Source: an uncultured Bacteroidota bacterium (GTDB lineage: Bacteria > Bacteroidota > Bacteroidia > Flavobacteriales > Flavobacteriaceae). Taken from it: DNA of 64,000 bases. Below, piece by piece: positions 41,954 to 51,660 of the stretch (within the stretch, counting starts at the first letter, position 1; the number at the start of each line of letters is the position of its first letter). The DNA lies in contig CABYFY010000005.1 of NCBI GenBank assembly GCA_902518355.1, forward strand, positions 62,001 through 126,000, written 5' to 3'. Made by a program: the position numbers and the translations under genes. The notes beneath the pieces are model-generated. The model saw only the letters and a program-made list of their open reading frames with translations, had not been told where the DNA came from and made no database searches.

Positions 41954-43696
41954 ATGGCAGGAGGAAAAGAGAACGCAAGACAGAAGATGATTAATCTTAT
42001 GTACCTTGTATTTATTGCGATGCTAGCTTTAAATATGTCAAAGGAAGTTTTAATGACTTTTGGTGAAATTGATAGAGAAGTAACAAAATCAACAAAATCC
42101 TTAAAAGAAGCTAATAAAGCGGCAGTTCAAGTAATAAAAAATAGTGCTAAAAACGATTCTTTACAGTGGTATACTGCATATCAACCTATAAGTAAAATTG
42201 CCGAAGCGGCAAATGAATTAACTAATTTCATTAATAAAACCGAAAATGAATTTGTTAATCCTTATGAAGTTAATAAAGTTACTTATCAAAGTTTCAAAAG
42301 ACCCATTTTAGAAAAGGAAAATGATTTTAAGAGAACAATTAACGGGTCTATTCCTGAAATGGTAGGTGATTATGAAGTAATGGATAATTCCGCAGCTTAT
42401 GATGAAATGCTTTTCAACGGAGCTTATGTTAATGAGGAAAATCCTGGTTACACCGATGCTGGAAAGGAATTTGTGAGACTTGTAAATAACTTTAGAAATG
42501 TAGCAGTTAATGAAATTACTAACTCAGATATTTCACTAGACACTACAAAAAATAAAATTTGGAATGATTCTAAGTCTGGATTAATAAGTCAAATTGAGCA
42601 AAGCTTTAATACTGATGTTGTTAAGGTTGGAAAAGCTGATGATAAAATTAAAAGTTGGCTTCATTTCAATTTTGAAGGATTTCCTGAAATTGCATCCATC
42701 ACTAAGCTTACATTGATGGAAGAAGATGTTGAAAATGTAATTCAAGGTATGATATCATCTGTAAATGAAATTATTCTTGGTGAAAATTTAACTTCATTAA
42801 GAGCTATACCTATGAATGTGAATGTTTTTTATGAAAATTCAAAATTAGAAGGAACTGTAGCTCTTGGTAAATATGATGAAACATTCGTAGCAAGTAAGGT
42901 TAAAATTAAAAATGGTAATGCACCAATGAAAGAATACAGAGCAATTGACGTTATGGAAAACGGAGAAGTTGTTCTGGAAAAACTAAACTTAAATGTTGGT
43001 TCTGCTGGTGCTAAACAACTGACTGGTGAAATTATTTTTGTAAGAACTGAAAATGGTGTTGATGTAGAGAAATCTATCCCTATTGATCATGAATATTTTG
43101 TAAATCCGCCATTAGCAAATGTTTCAAATAAGGATATGAATATTGTTTACGAGGATATTGAAAATATATTAAATATTACAATGCCTGGAGTTTCAAACGA
43201 TAATATTCAAATTGTTTCACCTCCAACAATTAAGCCTGGAAAAAATGGTGAATTTATAATGACAAATCAGAAAAAGGGTAGAACAGGAAAAGTTTCTATT
43301 GTTGTTAAGGACAAATTAACAAACTTTACTTCTCCACCAGTAGTTTTTGATGTTGTTGCGGTTCCAGATCCATTTGCTTCATTCTCCCAAAAGGGAGATA
43401 AGTTTTCAGCAAATCAAATTTTGACTGGAAAAATTGGTGGTACATTTAATAACGAGAGACTTGATAATAGTCTTCAGCTAAGAGTTTCTGAATTTAAAGT
43501 TAGAATTGGACTTCGTAATTTAGGTGTTGTTAGAAATACAAATGGTGCTTTTAATGACAGACTTAAGAGTGAAATCAAAAAAGCTAGGAGAGGTACACAA
43601 ATTACCATCTCAGATATAGTTTTTAGTAGTTCTAAAATAGATAAAGGAAGAAAGTCGCTGTTTTCTCAAAATCAAGTTGTTTTAACAGTTAGATAA
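41954..43696 (+). CDS. gldM: T9SS inner-membrane motor protein GldM
   Basis: MAGGKENARQKMINLMYLVFIAMLALNMSKEVL is the GldM N-terminal signature. Confidence 0.97.
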   Translation: MAGGKENARQKMINLMYLVFIAMLALNMSKEVLMTFGEIDREVTKSTKSLKEANKAAVQVIKNSAKNDSLQWYTAYQPISKIAEAANELTNFINKTENEFVNPYEVNKVTYQSFKRPILEKENDFKRTINGSIPEMVGDYEVMDNSAAYDEMLFNGAYVNEENPGYTDAGKEFVRLVNNFRNVAVNEITNSDISLDTTKNKIWNDSKSGLISQIEQSFNTDVVKVGKADDKIKSWLHFNFEGFPEIASITKLTLMEEDVENVIQGMISSVNEIILGENLTSLRAIPMNVNVFYENSKLEGTVALGKYDETFVASKVKIKNGNAPMKEYRAIDVMENGEVVLEKLNLNVGSAGAKQLTGEIIFVRTENGVDVEKSIPIDHEYFVNPPLANVSNKDMNIVYEDIENILNITMPGVSNDNIQIVSPPTIKPGKNGEFIMTNQKKGRTGKVSIVVKDKLTNFTSPPVVFDVVAVPDPFASFSQKGDKFSANQILTGKIGGTFNNERLDNSLQLRVSEFKVRIGLRNLGVVRNTNGAFNDRLKSEIKKARRGTQITISDIVFSSSKIDKGRKSLFSQNQVVLTVR

Positions 43697-43709
43697 CAAA
43701 TAAACTAAA

Positions 43710-45245
43710 ATGAAATTTTTCAATAAAATATTTTTCTTTTTCTTTTTACTATTCTCTTTCAGTATTTTTTCTCAAAATTCGGGATATAAAACAGGAGTGA
43801 GTAATATACTTAACGCCGCCAACCCTGAAGATATTGGAGTACGTACAGCTGTACAAGTTCAAGAGGATAAAGATGATCCATTAGAGTATGGTTATGTAAA
43901 TGATAAGGATATTTTATGGTCTACCACAGTATGGGAAATTATTGATCTTGATCAAAGAGTAAATTACCCTTTACTATACCCTGTTGATACTAGTGTTGTA
44001 GGTGACGAGAGAAGACCTATGATATGGTGGCTTAAACAGGAGATAGAGAAATTTAATTTACCTGTATACGACGCTGAAAATACAGAAAGTGAAGGAGAGT
44101 TTATTGAAAGATTACCTGACGAAAGGGTAGAAAATATATTTAAAAGAAGGATTATTAGTGATGAAGGGAGAGAAAAGTTTAAAAATGCTATTGCTGTAAT
44201 TGAAGAAAGAATAAGTGTTCAGTATGATAAGTACAACTTTAATCCCTATGAAGAAGAAATTTCAGCTGAGGAAAAACAAATTCTAGCAAACGATTCTACC
44301 TTTAATCCAATTTTTCCCTATACCATTAAAAAATTTACTGGTTATAAAGAGTTAACAGACGAGGTTTTCTCCTATGCCCAATTTTTAGGATTTACTAGTC
44401 CTGATGGTCCAGTTAGGGTTGTTCAGCCACAGGGTATACCTGAAGAATTAAGCCAAGATGCTATTAATGAGTATACAGCTGTTTTACGTGAAATTCTTGA
44501 TACAGAGTTTTTTGTTGAAGACACTGATTTTTATTACAAGAACTTCCAATTCGAAGAACTTAAGCAGTGGTTGATTAAGGGAATATGGTATTTTGACAAG
44601 AAATATTCTGAGTTAATCTATAGACCAATAGGTATTGCTCCAGTTGCTACTTCTTTGGATGAAGATGGAGCTGGCGATGTCGGTGGTGGCGGTGGTGCTA
44701 TGATTGATCCAAGAATTCTTGATGAGCCTAACGGTGAAGATTCTGATGGTGATGGTATCTCTGATTTAGATGAGACGGATATTTTTGGAACTGACCCTCA
44801 ACTAGCTGATACTGACGGTGACGGAGTAAATGATGGTTTAGAAAATCAAAATGGACTAGATCCTCTTTTTGGAGCCCCAGAAGATAAACAACAGTTTGAT
44901 GAAATGGTTGCTGAATTTGAGGCTTCACAAGTTTCAGGTCCAAGCGCTCCTGAAGATTCTGTAAAGGAAAACATAATCCCGTTATTTTGGGTATATTATC
45001 CTCATGCAAGAGAAATCTTAAAGAAGGGTCAAGCATTTAATAACAGAAATACATCTAAATATATTTCTTTTGATGATATTATTAATTCTAGAAGATTTAG
45101 CTCTGTGATATACAAAGAGGAAAATGTATATGAGAATAGGGAAGTAAAAGACTATATTAAGAATAATTCCTTTATGAGATTACTTGAATCAGAAAGAATT
45201 AAAGAGAAGATCAGAAATTTTGAACACGATATGTGGAGTTGGTAG
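43710..45245 (+). CDS. gldN: T9SS protein GldN with an acidic thrombospondin type-3-like insertion
   Basis: Signal peptide; GldN motifs YRPIGIAPVA and LFWVYYPHAREILKKGQAFN...SFDDIINSRRFSSVIYKEENVYENREVKDYI, separated by an approximately 110-aa acidic segment. Confidence 0.9.
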   Translation: MKFFNKIFFFFFLLFSFSIFSQNSGYKTGVSNILNAANPEDIGVRTAVQVQEDKDDPLEYGYVNDKDILWSTTVWEIIDLDQRVNYPLLYPVDTSVVGDERRPMIWWLKQEIEKFNLPVYDAENTESEGEFIERLPDERVENIFKRRIISDEGREKFKNAIAVIEERISVQYDKYNFNPYEEEISAEEKQILANDSTFNPIFPYTIKKFTGYKELTDEVFSYAQFLGFTSPDGPVRVVQPQGIPEELSQDAINEYTAVLREILDTEFFVEDTDFYYKNFQFEELKQWLIKGIWYFDKKYSELIYRPIGIAPVATSLDEDGAGDVGGGGGAMIDPRILDEPNGEDSDGDGISDLDETDIFGTDPQLADTDGDGVNDGLENQNGLDPLFGAPEDKQQFDEMVAEFEASQVSGPSAPEDSVKENIIPLFWVYYPHAREILKKGQAFNNRNTSKYISFDDIINSRRFSSVIYKEENVYENREVKDYIKNNSFMRLLESERIKEKIRNFEHDMWSW

Positions 45246-45270
45246 TTAATAAATTACCAATTCAAAAAAA

Positions 45271-45301
45271 AGCGGTTTACATCTGTAAATCGCTTTTTTT
45301 A
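45271..45301 (+). terminator. Intrinsic terminator after gldN
   Basis: AGCGGTTTAC (45271-45280) / GTAAATCGCT (45285-45294), followed by a T-run. Confidence 0.85.
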
Positions 45302-45324
45302 TATCTATAATTTACTTTTTATTC

Positions 45325-45354
45325 TTGCCAATCTTAAAAACCATCGTATATTTG
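45325..45354 (+). promoter_or_regulatory. Bacteroidetes-type promoter for tRNA-fMet
   Basis: TTG (45325-45327), 19-nt spacer, TATATTTG (45347-45354), 10 nt before the tRNA 5' end. Confidence 0.75.
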
Positions 45355-45364
45355 TAGACCACAT

Positions 45365-45437
<73 letters not shown>

Positions 45438-45447
45438 CTGAAACAAC

Positions 45448-45481
45448 AAAACGGTTATACTCTAGTATGGCCGTTTTTTTA
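45448..45481. terminator. Intrinsic terminator after tRNA-fMet; overlaps the 3' end of the convergent DUF998 gene
   Basis: AAAACGGTTATAC (45448-45460) TCTA GTATGGCCGTTTT (45465-45477), plus T-run. Confidence 0.75.
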
Positions 45482-46079
45482 TTTCTACGGAACATAGAAA
45501 TATCCAAAGGGCAAAAATTATTTCTATTATCCTTTGGTATAATCCAACATATTTACCTAACAAATCTGATCCAAATAAATAGACAAGTATTGAACTAAAC
45601 AGACCAAGTATAACAGATTGGATAGAGAACCAATGCCTTGTTTTTCTTATTGTCAAACCAATTAATATTATAAAAAAAGGAACAAATAGATACATTAATA
45701 AAGCAGCGATATTATGGATAATTTGTGATAAGCTTATATTTAATAACTCTTTATTGCAACCACTATCACAAGGGAAAATTCCCGTAACAGTTGTACCTAA
45801 TCCATAAAATATTCCGATTCCGTAAAACCCTATTTTAACAACTAATTTAGAATCTAAATATTTCTCACCAAGAAAACAAAATAAGGCGATTATAATGCCA
45901 CTTGGAATGTATCCCAATAGTCTTAGAAAAAAACCATGTTTTGTATCAATTGCATATGATTCACTTATAAATTGATTTGTGATATAATAATTTTTTATCA
46001 ATAGTCCACCAAAAATTAATGTAAAAATGAGTAAAGAAACACCTATAAACCCCAGATTTGAAACTGTTTTATTATTCAT
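45462..46079 (-). CDS. DUF998-family membrane protein
   Basis: Six-TM pattern; GIFPCDSGCNKELLNISLSQIIHNIAAL is typical of DUF998. Confidence 0.75.
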   Translation of the reverse strand: MNNKTVSNLGFIGVSLLIFTLIFGGLLIKNYYITNQFISESYAIDTKHGFFLRLLGYIPSGIIIALFCFLGEKYLDSKLVVKIGFYGIGIFYGLGTTVTGIFPCDSGCNKELLNISLSQIIHNIAALLMYLFVPFFIILIGLTIRKTRHWFSIQSVILGLFSSILVYLFGSDLLGKYVGLYQRIIEIIFALWIFLCSVEIKKRPY

Positions 46080-46080
46080 A

Positions 46081-47289
46081 TTAAAGTTCTAAAAGCCCTT
46101 TAATTTCAGTTTTAAAATCTTCTTTGTAATCTACATATGCTTGACCTGTAGCGGGGCCATTAAATCCTGTATGAATACTATTAACCTTTCCGGACTTATC
46201 AATTATTATAGTGGTTGGATACGAAATTATATTTTCTAACATAGGAATTTTTTCTAGAAATTTTTCTTTATCTGTTCCACCATACTGAGCAAGTAATATA
46301 GGATAAGGAATATTAAATTTATCAATCATATTTTTAATCCTTTTCATCGCCTTTTCTTCTGTTTTCGCTGCCTCCACACTTAAACCGACGAATGCTAAAT
46401 CTTCGTTAGGATGTTCTTCTAAATAAGAAAGGAAAAATTGAGTTTCATCCAAGCAGTTTGGACACCAGGTTCCTAATATTTGAACAACAACAACTTTATC
46501 TTTAAATTGAATATCATCTAGACTAATAAATTTTCCATTTGTATCCTTAAAATTAAAATTAATTGATTGAACTCCATCTTTAAGTTTTGTTAGGGTTTTC
46601 GAATCGGCTAATTCATAACCTTGATCCTCAATCATCCAAAATTCTGTTACTGAATCATTGTAATAATGTAAATTCCCAAAAATAGTATCTCCTTTTTTTT
46701 CAGCTTTGATTAAATAAGGGTGGGCTCCGTCAAAAGTTGAAAGAAGGATAGAATCTCCAAATGTGATTCCTGAAAGGAATCTGGTATCTCCTGTATTTTT
46801 TCTAAATGTACCTGAAACCTCATTACCATTTTGGGTAAATACACCTAGTCCAGGATAAGGATTTTCCGGTCTAAAAACCGTTTTGTATTTTCCGCTTAAA
46901 TAAAAATTAGCTTTTTTATCTGATCGAAATTTCGATTCATTGTTTATTATAGCAAAAAAAGGAGCTTCCTTACCAGATTCTTCTTTTAAGTACCTCCCAC
47001 GTAATGATTCGTTTTCAACTTTGGCAATTATTACTGCATCATATGGAGGCATAAAAATTTTTAAAGAATCAGCTTCAAAAATAATATCGTCATAAATAAG
47101 TGTTTCCTTATCATTCTCAACTACCATAATTAATTTGTTTGATTCATTTATCAATTCAAATTTAAAAGGAAGTATCGAGTTATCTTTTGTTCTTATTTCG
47201 GCTCTATATTCACCTAATTTAGGGATTATATCGTTACTGCATGATTGAAATAATAGAATAAAAATTGAAAATAATTTAAAAACCCTCAT
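46081..47289 (-). CDS. TlpA-like thioredoxin-fold lipoprotein
   Basis: Lipoprotein signal (LLFQSCSNDI); VVVQILGTWCPNCLDETQFF (CxxC). Confidence 0.85.
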   Translation of the reverse strand: MRVFKLFSIFILLFQSCSNDIIPKLGEYRAEIRTKDNSILPFKFELINESNKLIMVVENDKETLIYDDIIFEADSLKIFMPPYDAVIIAKVENESLRGRYLKEESGKEAPFFAIINNESKFRSDKKANFYLSGKYKTVFRPENPYPGLGVFTQNGNEVSGTFRKNTGDTRFLSGITFGDSILLSTFDGAHPYLIKAEKKGDTIFGNLHYYNDSVTEFWMIEDQGYELADSKTLTKLKDGVQSINFNFKDTNGKFISLDDIQFKDKVVVVQILGTWCPNCLDETQFFLSYLEEHPNEDLAFVGLSVEAAKTEEKAMKRIKNMIDKFNIPYPILLAQYGGTDKEKFLEKIPMLENIISYPTTIIIDKSGKVNSIHTGFNGPATGQAYVDYKEDFKTEIKGLLEL

Positions 47290-47316
47290 AATTAAACTTT
47301 TCGACTAATCATTATA

Positions 47317-48063
47317 TTATTCAGGAAATTTAAATTCACTGTCATCAATAACGGGATTAAGTTTAATAGAATTAAATTTTATAGGCTGACCGGGTTGATC
47401 TTTAACCCCTTGGGTCATAGAAAACGGCAGATATAAGCCTTCTACCTCTTGATAATTACTCATTTTAGACTCCATAATTACACCCTTAGCAGGGCCACTC
47501 ATAACCTCTTCCTGAACCATAATCGGAAAAAATTCTTTGGAATCAAAATAGTAAACCGAAACGTTAGGAACTTCAATTTCATCAATAAGCATTGGTTTTT
47601 TTATCAATTTTATTTTAAATGTATCGGAACCGTCTACTATCTCTGTACCCATAAATTCCAATGAAAATCCTTTTTCCTTGTAGTTTAAAAAGGGATTTGG
47701 AAATTCACCAAGTTCATTTTTTAGCTTGTCTATATCTTCTTGGCTACTTTTTTCAGCTTTCATTGTCATGAAATTTGTTGACCACAATGTCTCTCCGTCA
47801 AATACACCCTGCTTTATTTCTTGACCTTGAATGAAAATTTTAGTATAACTTTTGTTTGCTGATTGTACCATTTCAATAGGTATTTCCATTCCCATTTGAT
47901 TAATTATAGCGTTCATTTTTATTGCTTTGACATTTTGCCAATTTTCATCTCCACCAATCTTTTCAATATAATTTTCAATGATCTCGTCAGCAGTTTGGGC
48001 ACTAAATGATATTGAAATCATAAATACAAAAGCAGTTAGCAATAAATAGTTTAGTTTTTTCAT
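47317..48063 (-). CDS. Secreted outer-membrane lipoprotein-sorting-like protein
   Basis: Signal peptide; TADEIIENYIEKIGGDENWQNVKAIKMNA...VSVYYFDSKEFFPI...LYLPFSM. Confidence 0.6.
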   Translation of the reverse strand: MKKLNYLLLTAFVFMISISFSAQTADEIIENYIEKIGGDENWQNVKAIKMNAIINQMGMEIPIEMVQSANKSYTKIFIQGQEIKQGVFDGETLWSTNFMTMKAEKSSQEDIDKLKNELGEFPNPFLNYKEKGFSLEFMGTEIVDGSDTFKIKLIKKPMLIDEIEVPNVSVYYFDSKEFFPIMVQEEVMSGPAKGVIMESKMSNYQEVEGLYLPFSMTQGVKDQPGQPIKFNSIKLNPVIDDSEFKFPE

Positions 48064-48151
48064 TTTAATCTTTTTAATTATAACTCAAACATAGATATTT
48101 GTTTATATCAATGGAAATTAATTAAGTTAAATTTATCAAAAGATTTTTATA

Positions 48152-49072
48152 ATGAATAATATCAAAGTTTTTTCTCCTGCATCAGTTTCAAATGTTTGTT
48201 GCGGCTTTGATGTTTTGGGTTTTTCAATCGAGGGTATTGGAGATGATATATTTATACAAAAGTCCAATTCAAAAGGGATAAAAATTAAAAGAGCAACTGG
48301 TTATGAAATTCCTATTGATAGAAAAAAAAATACAGCATGCGTAGCAGCAAAAGCATTGCTTGATTATTTAAATATTGATCAGGGTTTTGATATTGAAATC
48401 AATAAGAACATAAAGCCAGGTAGTGGAATAGGTAGCAGTGCTGCATCTGCAGTTGGAGTTGTATACGGAATCAATAAAATATTAGGTAGTCCTTTAGAAA
48501 AAGAAGAGCTTCTAAAATTTGCAATGCAAGGTGAATTTATTTCAAGTAAGACAGCTCCTGCAGATAATGTTGCATCAGCATTATATGGTGGTTTAATTTT
48601 GGTAAATAACCGAGAAAACTATAATGTTATTAAGCTTCCTGCTCCAGAAGATTTATTGGCGGTAGTTCATCATCCTTTAATTGAAATAAAAACCTCTAAA
48701 TCAAGATCAGTTTTGCCAAAAACTATTGATATAAATCTTGCTTCACAACAATTAGCATCTATGGGTGGTTTTATTCATTCGCTACATACTGAGAATTTCG
48801 ACTTAATGAGATTGATTTTAAAAGACTACCTAGTTGAACAGTATAGAGCTGATCAAGTTCCATTATTTCATGAAATAAAAAAAATAGGTGATTCCAGAAA
48901 TGTTATTTGTTGCTCAATTTCTGGATCTGGACCCTCAGTTTTTTCTCTGGTTAATGGTTATGAAAAAGCAAAAGAATTAAAACTTATTTGTGACAAAACG
49001 TATTCAAAAAATAACATAAAATTTAATTCATACATCACAGGATTGAATTCAGGCGGAGTCAGAATTATGTGA
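48152..49072 (+). CDS. thrB: Homoserine kinase
   Basis: FSPASVSNVCCGFDVLGFSIEGIGD, KPGSGIGSSAASAVG and CSISGSGPSVFSLV (GHMP kinase). Confidence 0.93.
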   Translation: MNNIKVFSPASVSNVCCGFDVLGFSIEGIGDDIFIQKSNSKGIKIKRATGYEIPIDRKKNTACVAAKALLDYLNIDQGFDIEINKNIKPGSGIGSSAASAVGVVYGINKILGSPLEKEELLKFAMQGEFISSKTAPADNVASALYGGLILVNNRENYNVIKLPAPEDLLAVVHHPLIEIKTSKSRSVLPKTIDINLASQQLASMGGFIHSLHTENFDLMRLILKDYLVEQYRADQVPLFHEIKKIGDSRNVICCSISGSGPSVFSLVNGYEKAKELKLICDKTYSKNNIKFNSYITGLNSGGVRIM

Positions 49073-49276
49073 TTGTCAGTAATTGAGTTTTTTATCAATT
49101 ATTAAATTCTTTTTTTTCACACACTTTTTTTTACATTTTTTCAATTTTAATTATTGTATTTTATCAAATATGTAAAAGTTAATAATTGATAAAATTTATT
49201 ATCAACTTTATATAAATATTTAGATATCTTTATTAATTATTCAAAAAAACAAAAAAACATCTAAAAACTATTTATT

Positions 49277-50563
49277 ATGACTTTTAACTTTTTTCTCCAA
49301 TCATCTGTAGAGGTTGATCTCACAGTTTTGTGGGTAACCATAGCAGGTTTTCTTGTATTTTTCATGCATGCAGGTTTTACATTGCTTGAGTCAGGTATGA
49401 CTCAATCTAAAAACGCAGTAAATATTGCCATGAAAAATCTTATGGCTATTTCTGTAGGTACAATTATTTATTGGTTTATTGGATATTCTCTTATGTATGG
49501 TGAGTCTGATAATGGATTTTTTAGATGGTCAGGATTTTTTACTCAAAATGGACCCCCTCAAGCATATGATTTATTTTTTCAAACCATGTTCGCTGCTACC
49601 TGTGCAACAATTGTTTCCGGTGCAGTTGCGGGGAGAACAAAGTATTCTATATTTGGAATTTTTGCTGTCTTGATGACGGGATTAATTTATCCAATTGCAG
49701 GAGGCTGGGAATGGAATCCTGACGGGTGGTTGAATACCGCAAATTTTTTACCCAAAGATTCTATGGGTGAAACGGTTGAATTCATTGACTTAGCAGGATC
49801 ATCAATTGTTCATGCAGTTGGTGGATGGGCAGCCTTAGTTGGTGCCTACATGGTAGGTCCACGTCTTGGAAAATATGTAAACGGAAATGTTGAGGCAATT
49901 CCAGGACACAATAAAACCTTAGCAACACTGGGAGTTATGGCACTTTGGTTTGGATGGTTTGGATTTAACGGTGGATCTCAATTAGCTTGGGGAGGTGATA
50001 ACACAGTAGGAGCTACAACTATCGTTTTATATACAAATCTTTCTGCTGCTGCTGGAGCTGTTGGAGCGTTAATTACAACTTGGATTTGGTATGGAAAACC
50101 AGATATTGTTCAAACATTGAATGGTGCACTTGCTGGACTTGTTAGTATAACTGCTGGTGCAGCAAATATGGATGCTCTCGGCACATTTTTTGCTGGTTTA
50201 TTAGGGGGTATTATTGTTGTATTTGCAATAGAATTTATCGAAAAAAAGCTTAAAATTGATGATGCAATTGGTGCATCTTCAGTTCACGGAGTTGTCGGAG
50301 TTTGGGGTACTATTGTAATTGGTCTTTGGGGTATTGATGCTGATGGTCCAATTGGACTCTTTAACGGTGCAGGTCCAGACCAATTAATTAGTCAGTTAAT
50401 CGGTGCATCAGCATACTCTTTTTGGGCAGCTTTTTTTGCATTTGTTTTCTTCTGGCTGCTGAAGAAATATATCGGATTAAGGGTAACTAAAGAAGAAGAA
50501 ATTGAAGGATTGGATATAGCTGAACATGGTATTAGGGCATATCCAGGAAAAAGAAACAGATAA
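49277..50563 (+). CDS. amt: Ammonium transporter
   Basis: FFMHAGFTLLESGMTQSKNAVNIAMKN, GGWAALVGAYMVGPRLGKY, ALWFGWFGFNGGS and GASSVHGVVGVWGTI. Confidence 0.97.
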   Translation: MTFNFFLQSSVEVDLTVLWVTIAGFLVFFMHAGFTLLESGMTQSKNAVNIAMKNLMAISVGTIIYWFIGYSLMYGESDNGFFRWSGFFTQNGPPQAYDLFFQTMFAATCATIVSGAVAGRTKYSIFGIFAVLMTGLIYPIAGGWEWNPDGWLNTANFLPKDSMGETVEFIDLAGSSIVHAVGGWAALVGAYMVGPRLGKYVNGNVEAIPGHNKTLATLGVMALWFGWFGFNGGSQLAWGGDNTVGATTIVLYTNLSAAAGAVGALITTWIWYGKPDIVQTLNGALAGLVSITAGAANMDALGTFFAGLLGGIIVVFAIEFIEKKLKIDDAIGASSVHGVVGVWGTIVIGLWGIDADGPIGLFNGAGPDQLISQLIGASAYSFWAAFFAFVFFWLLKKYIGLRVTKEEEIEGLDIAEHGIRAYPGKRNR

Positions 50564-50590
50564 GTGGATTAAACTAACCTTGTGAGATAT

Positions 50591-50616
50591 AACTCCTACT
50601 ACGGGAGTTGGTTTTT
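50591..50616 (+). terminator. Intrinsic terminator downstream of amt
   Basis: AACTCC (50591-50596) / GGAGTT (50604-50609), then GGTTTTT. Confidence 0.6.
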
Positions 50617-50629
50617 AGTTTGTTTTTTT

Positions 50630-50654
50630 AAAGGGTTCCAAATTGGAGCCCTTT
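50630..50654. terminator. Second hairpin between amt and era
   Basis: AAAGGGTTCC (50630-50639) AAATT GGAGCCCTTT (50645-50654); 10-bp stem with one G-T. Confidence 0.5.
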
Positions 50655-50695
50655 ATCTTTTGGTTCTTATTTAATTAATACATTAACTTTGGGTT

Positions 50696-51574
50696 GTGCA
50701 TAAAGCAGGATTTATAAATATTATTGGCAACCCGAATGTAGGTAAATCTACACTAATGAATTGTTTGGTTGGAGAAAAATTATCTATTATCACTTCAAAA
50801 GCTCAAACAACAAGACATCGAATTCTAGGAATAGTAAACGGTGATAATTTTCAGCTGATTATTTCTGATACCCCTGGAATTATTAAACCATCCTATGAAC
50901 TTCAGAATTCTATGATGGACTTTGTCAAATCTGCCTTAGAGGATGCCGATGTTTTAGTTTATATGCTTGAGATCGGAGAAAAATCTATTAGGGATATAGA
51001 GGTTCACAATAAAATAAATAATGCCAAAGTTCCCGTAATAATCCTATTAAATAAAATTGATTTGTCTGATCAAAAGCAAATAGAAACTGAAATAGATAAT
51101 TGGTCAAAAATGTATCCAAATTCAGATGTTTTCCCTATTTCTGCTTTGAATAATTTTAATATGGAAAAGTTGTTTGATAGAATTATTGAATTAATCCCTG
51201 AATCTCCACCATATTTTCCAAAAGATCAACTTACGGATAAACCCGAGAGATTTTTTGTTAATGAAAAATTGAGAGAAAAAATTCTTTTGTATTATGATAA
51301 AGAAATTCCTTATTCAGTTGAAGTCGTTACTGATGAATTTAAAGAAGAGGAATCAATAATTAAAATTAGATCTAAAATTTTAGTGGAAAGAGAGTCTCAA
51401 AAAGGAATCATAATTGGTCATAAAGGAGTTGCACTTAAAAAAATAGGTACTAAAGCTCGGCAAGATTTAGAGAAATTTTTTGGAAAAAAAGTATTTATTG
51501 AATTACATGTCAAAGTGAGTAAAAACTGGAGGTCTAATTCTAGCCAATTAAAGAGATTTGGTTATAAAAATTAA
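50696..51574 (+). CDS. era: GTPase Era
   Basis: GNPNVGKSTLMNCLVGEKLSIITSKAQTTRHRILGI, SDTPGI, LNKIDL and KH domain IIGHKGVALKKIGTKARQDLEKFFGKKVFIELHVKV. GTG start. Confidence 0.97.
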   Translation: MHKAGFINIIGNPNVGKSTLMNCLVGEKLSIITSKAQTTRHRILGIVNGDNFQLIISDTPGIIKPSYELQNSMMDFVKSALEDADVLVYMLEIGEKSIRDIEVHNKINNAKVPVIILLNKIDLSDQKQIETEIDNWSKMYPNSDVFPISALNNFNMEKLFDRIIELIPESPPYFPKDQLTDKPERFFVNEKLREKILLYYDKEIPYSVEVVTDEFKEEESIIKIRSKILVERESQKGIIIGHKGVALKKIGTKARQDLEKFFGKKVFIELHVKVSKNWRSNSSQLKRFGYKN

Positions 51575-51660
51575 TTTAACAATTAATTAATATGGACATA
51601 GTGACGTCGGTCTTTTTTTTTGTTAGATTGTTAGTTAATTCAAACTATAAATAACTAACC

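Noticed and set aside
44728-45036. Minus-strand 102-aa ORF opposite the gldN insertion
   Set aside because: Low-complexity shadow ORF antisense to the acidic TSP3-like repeat coding region, with no independent support.
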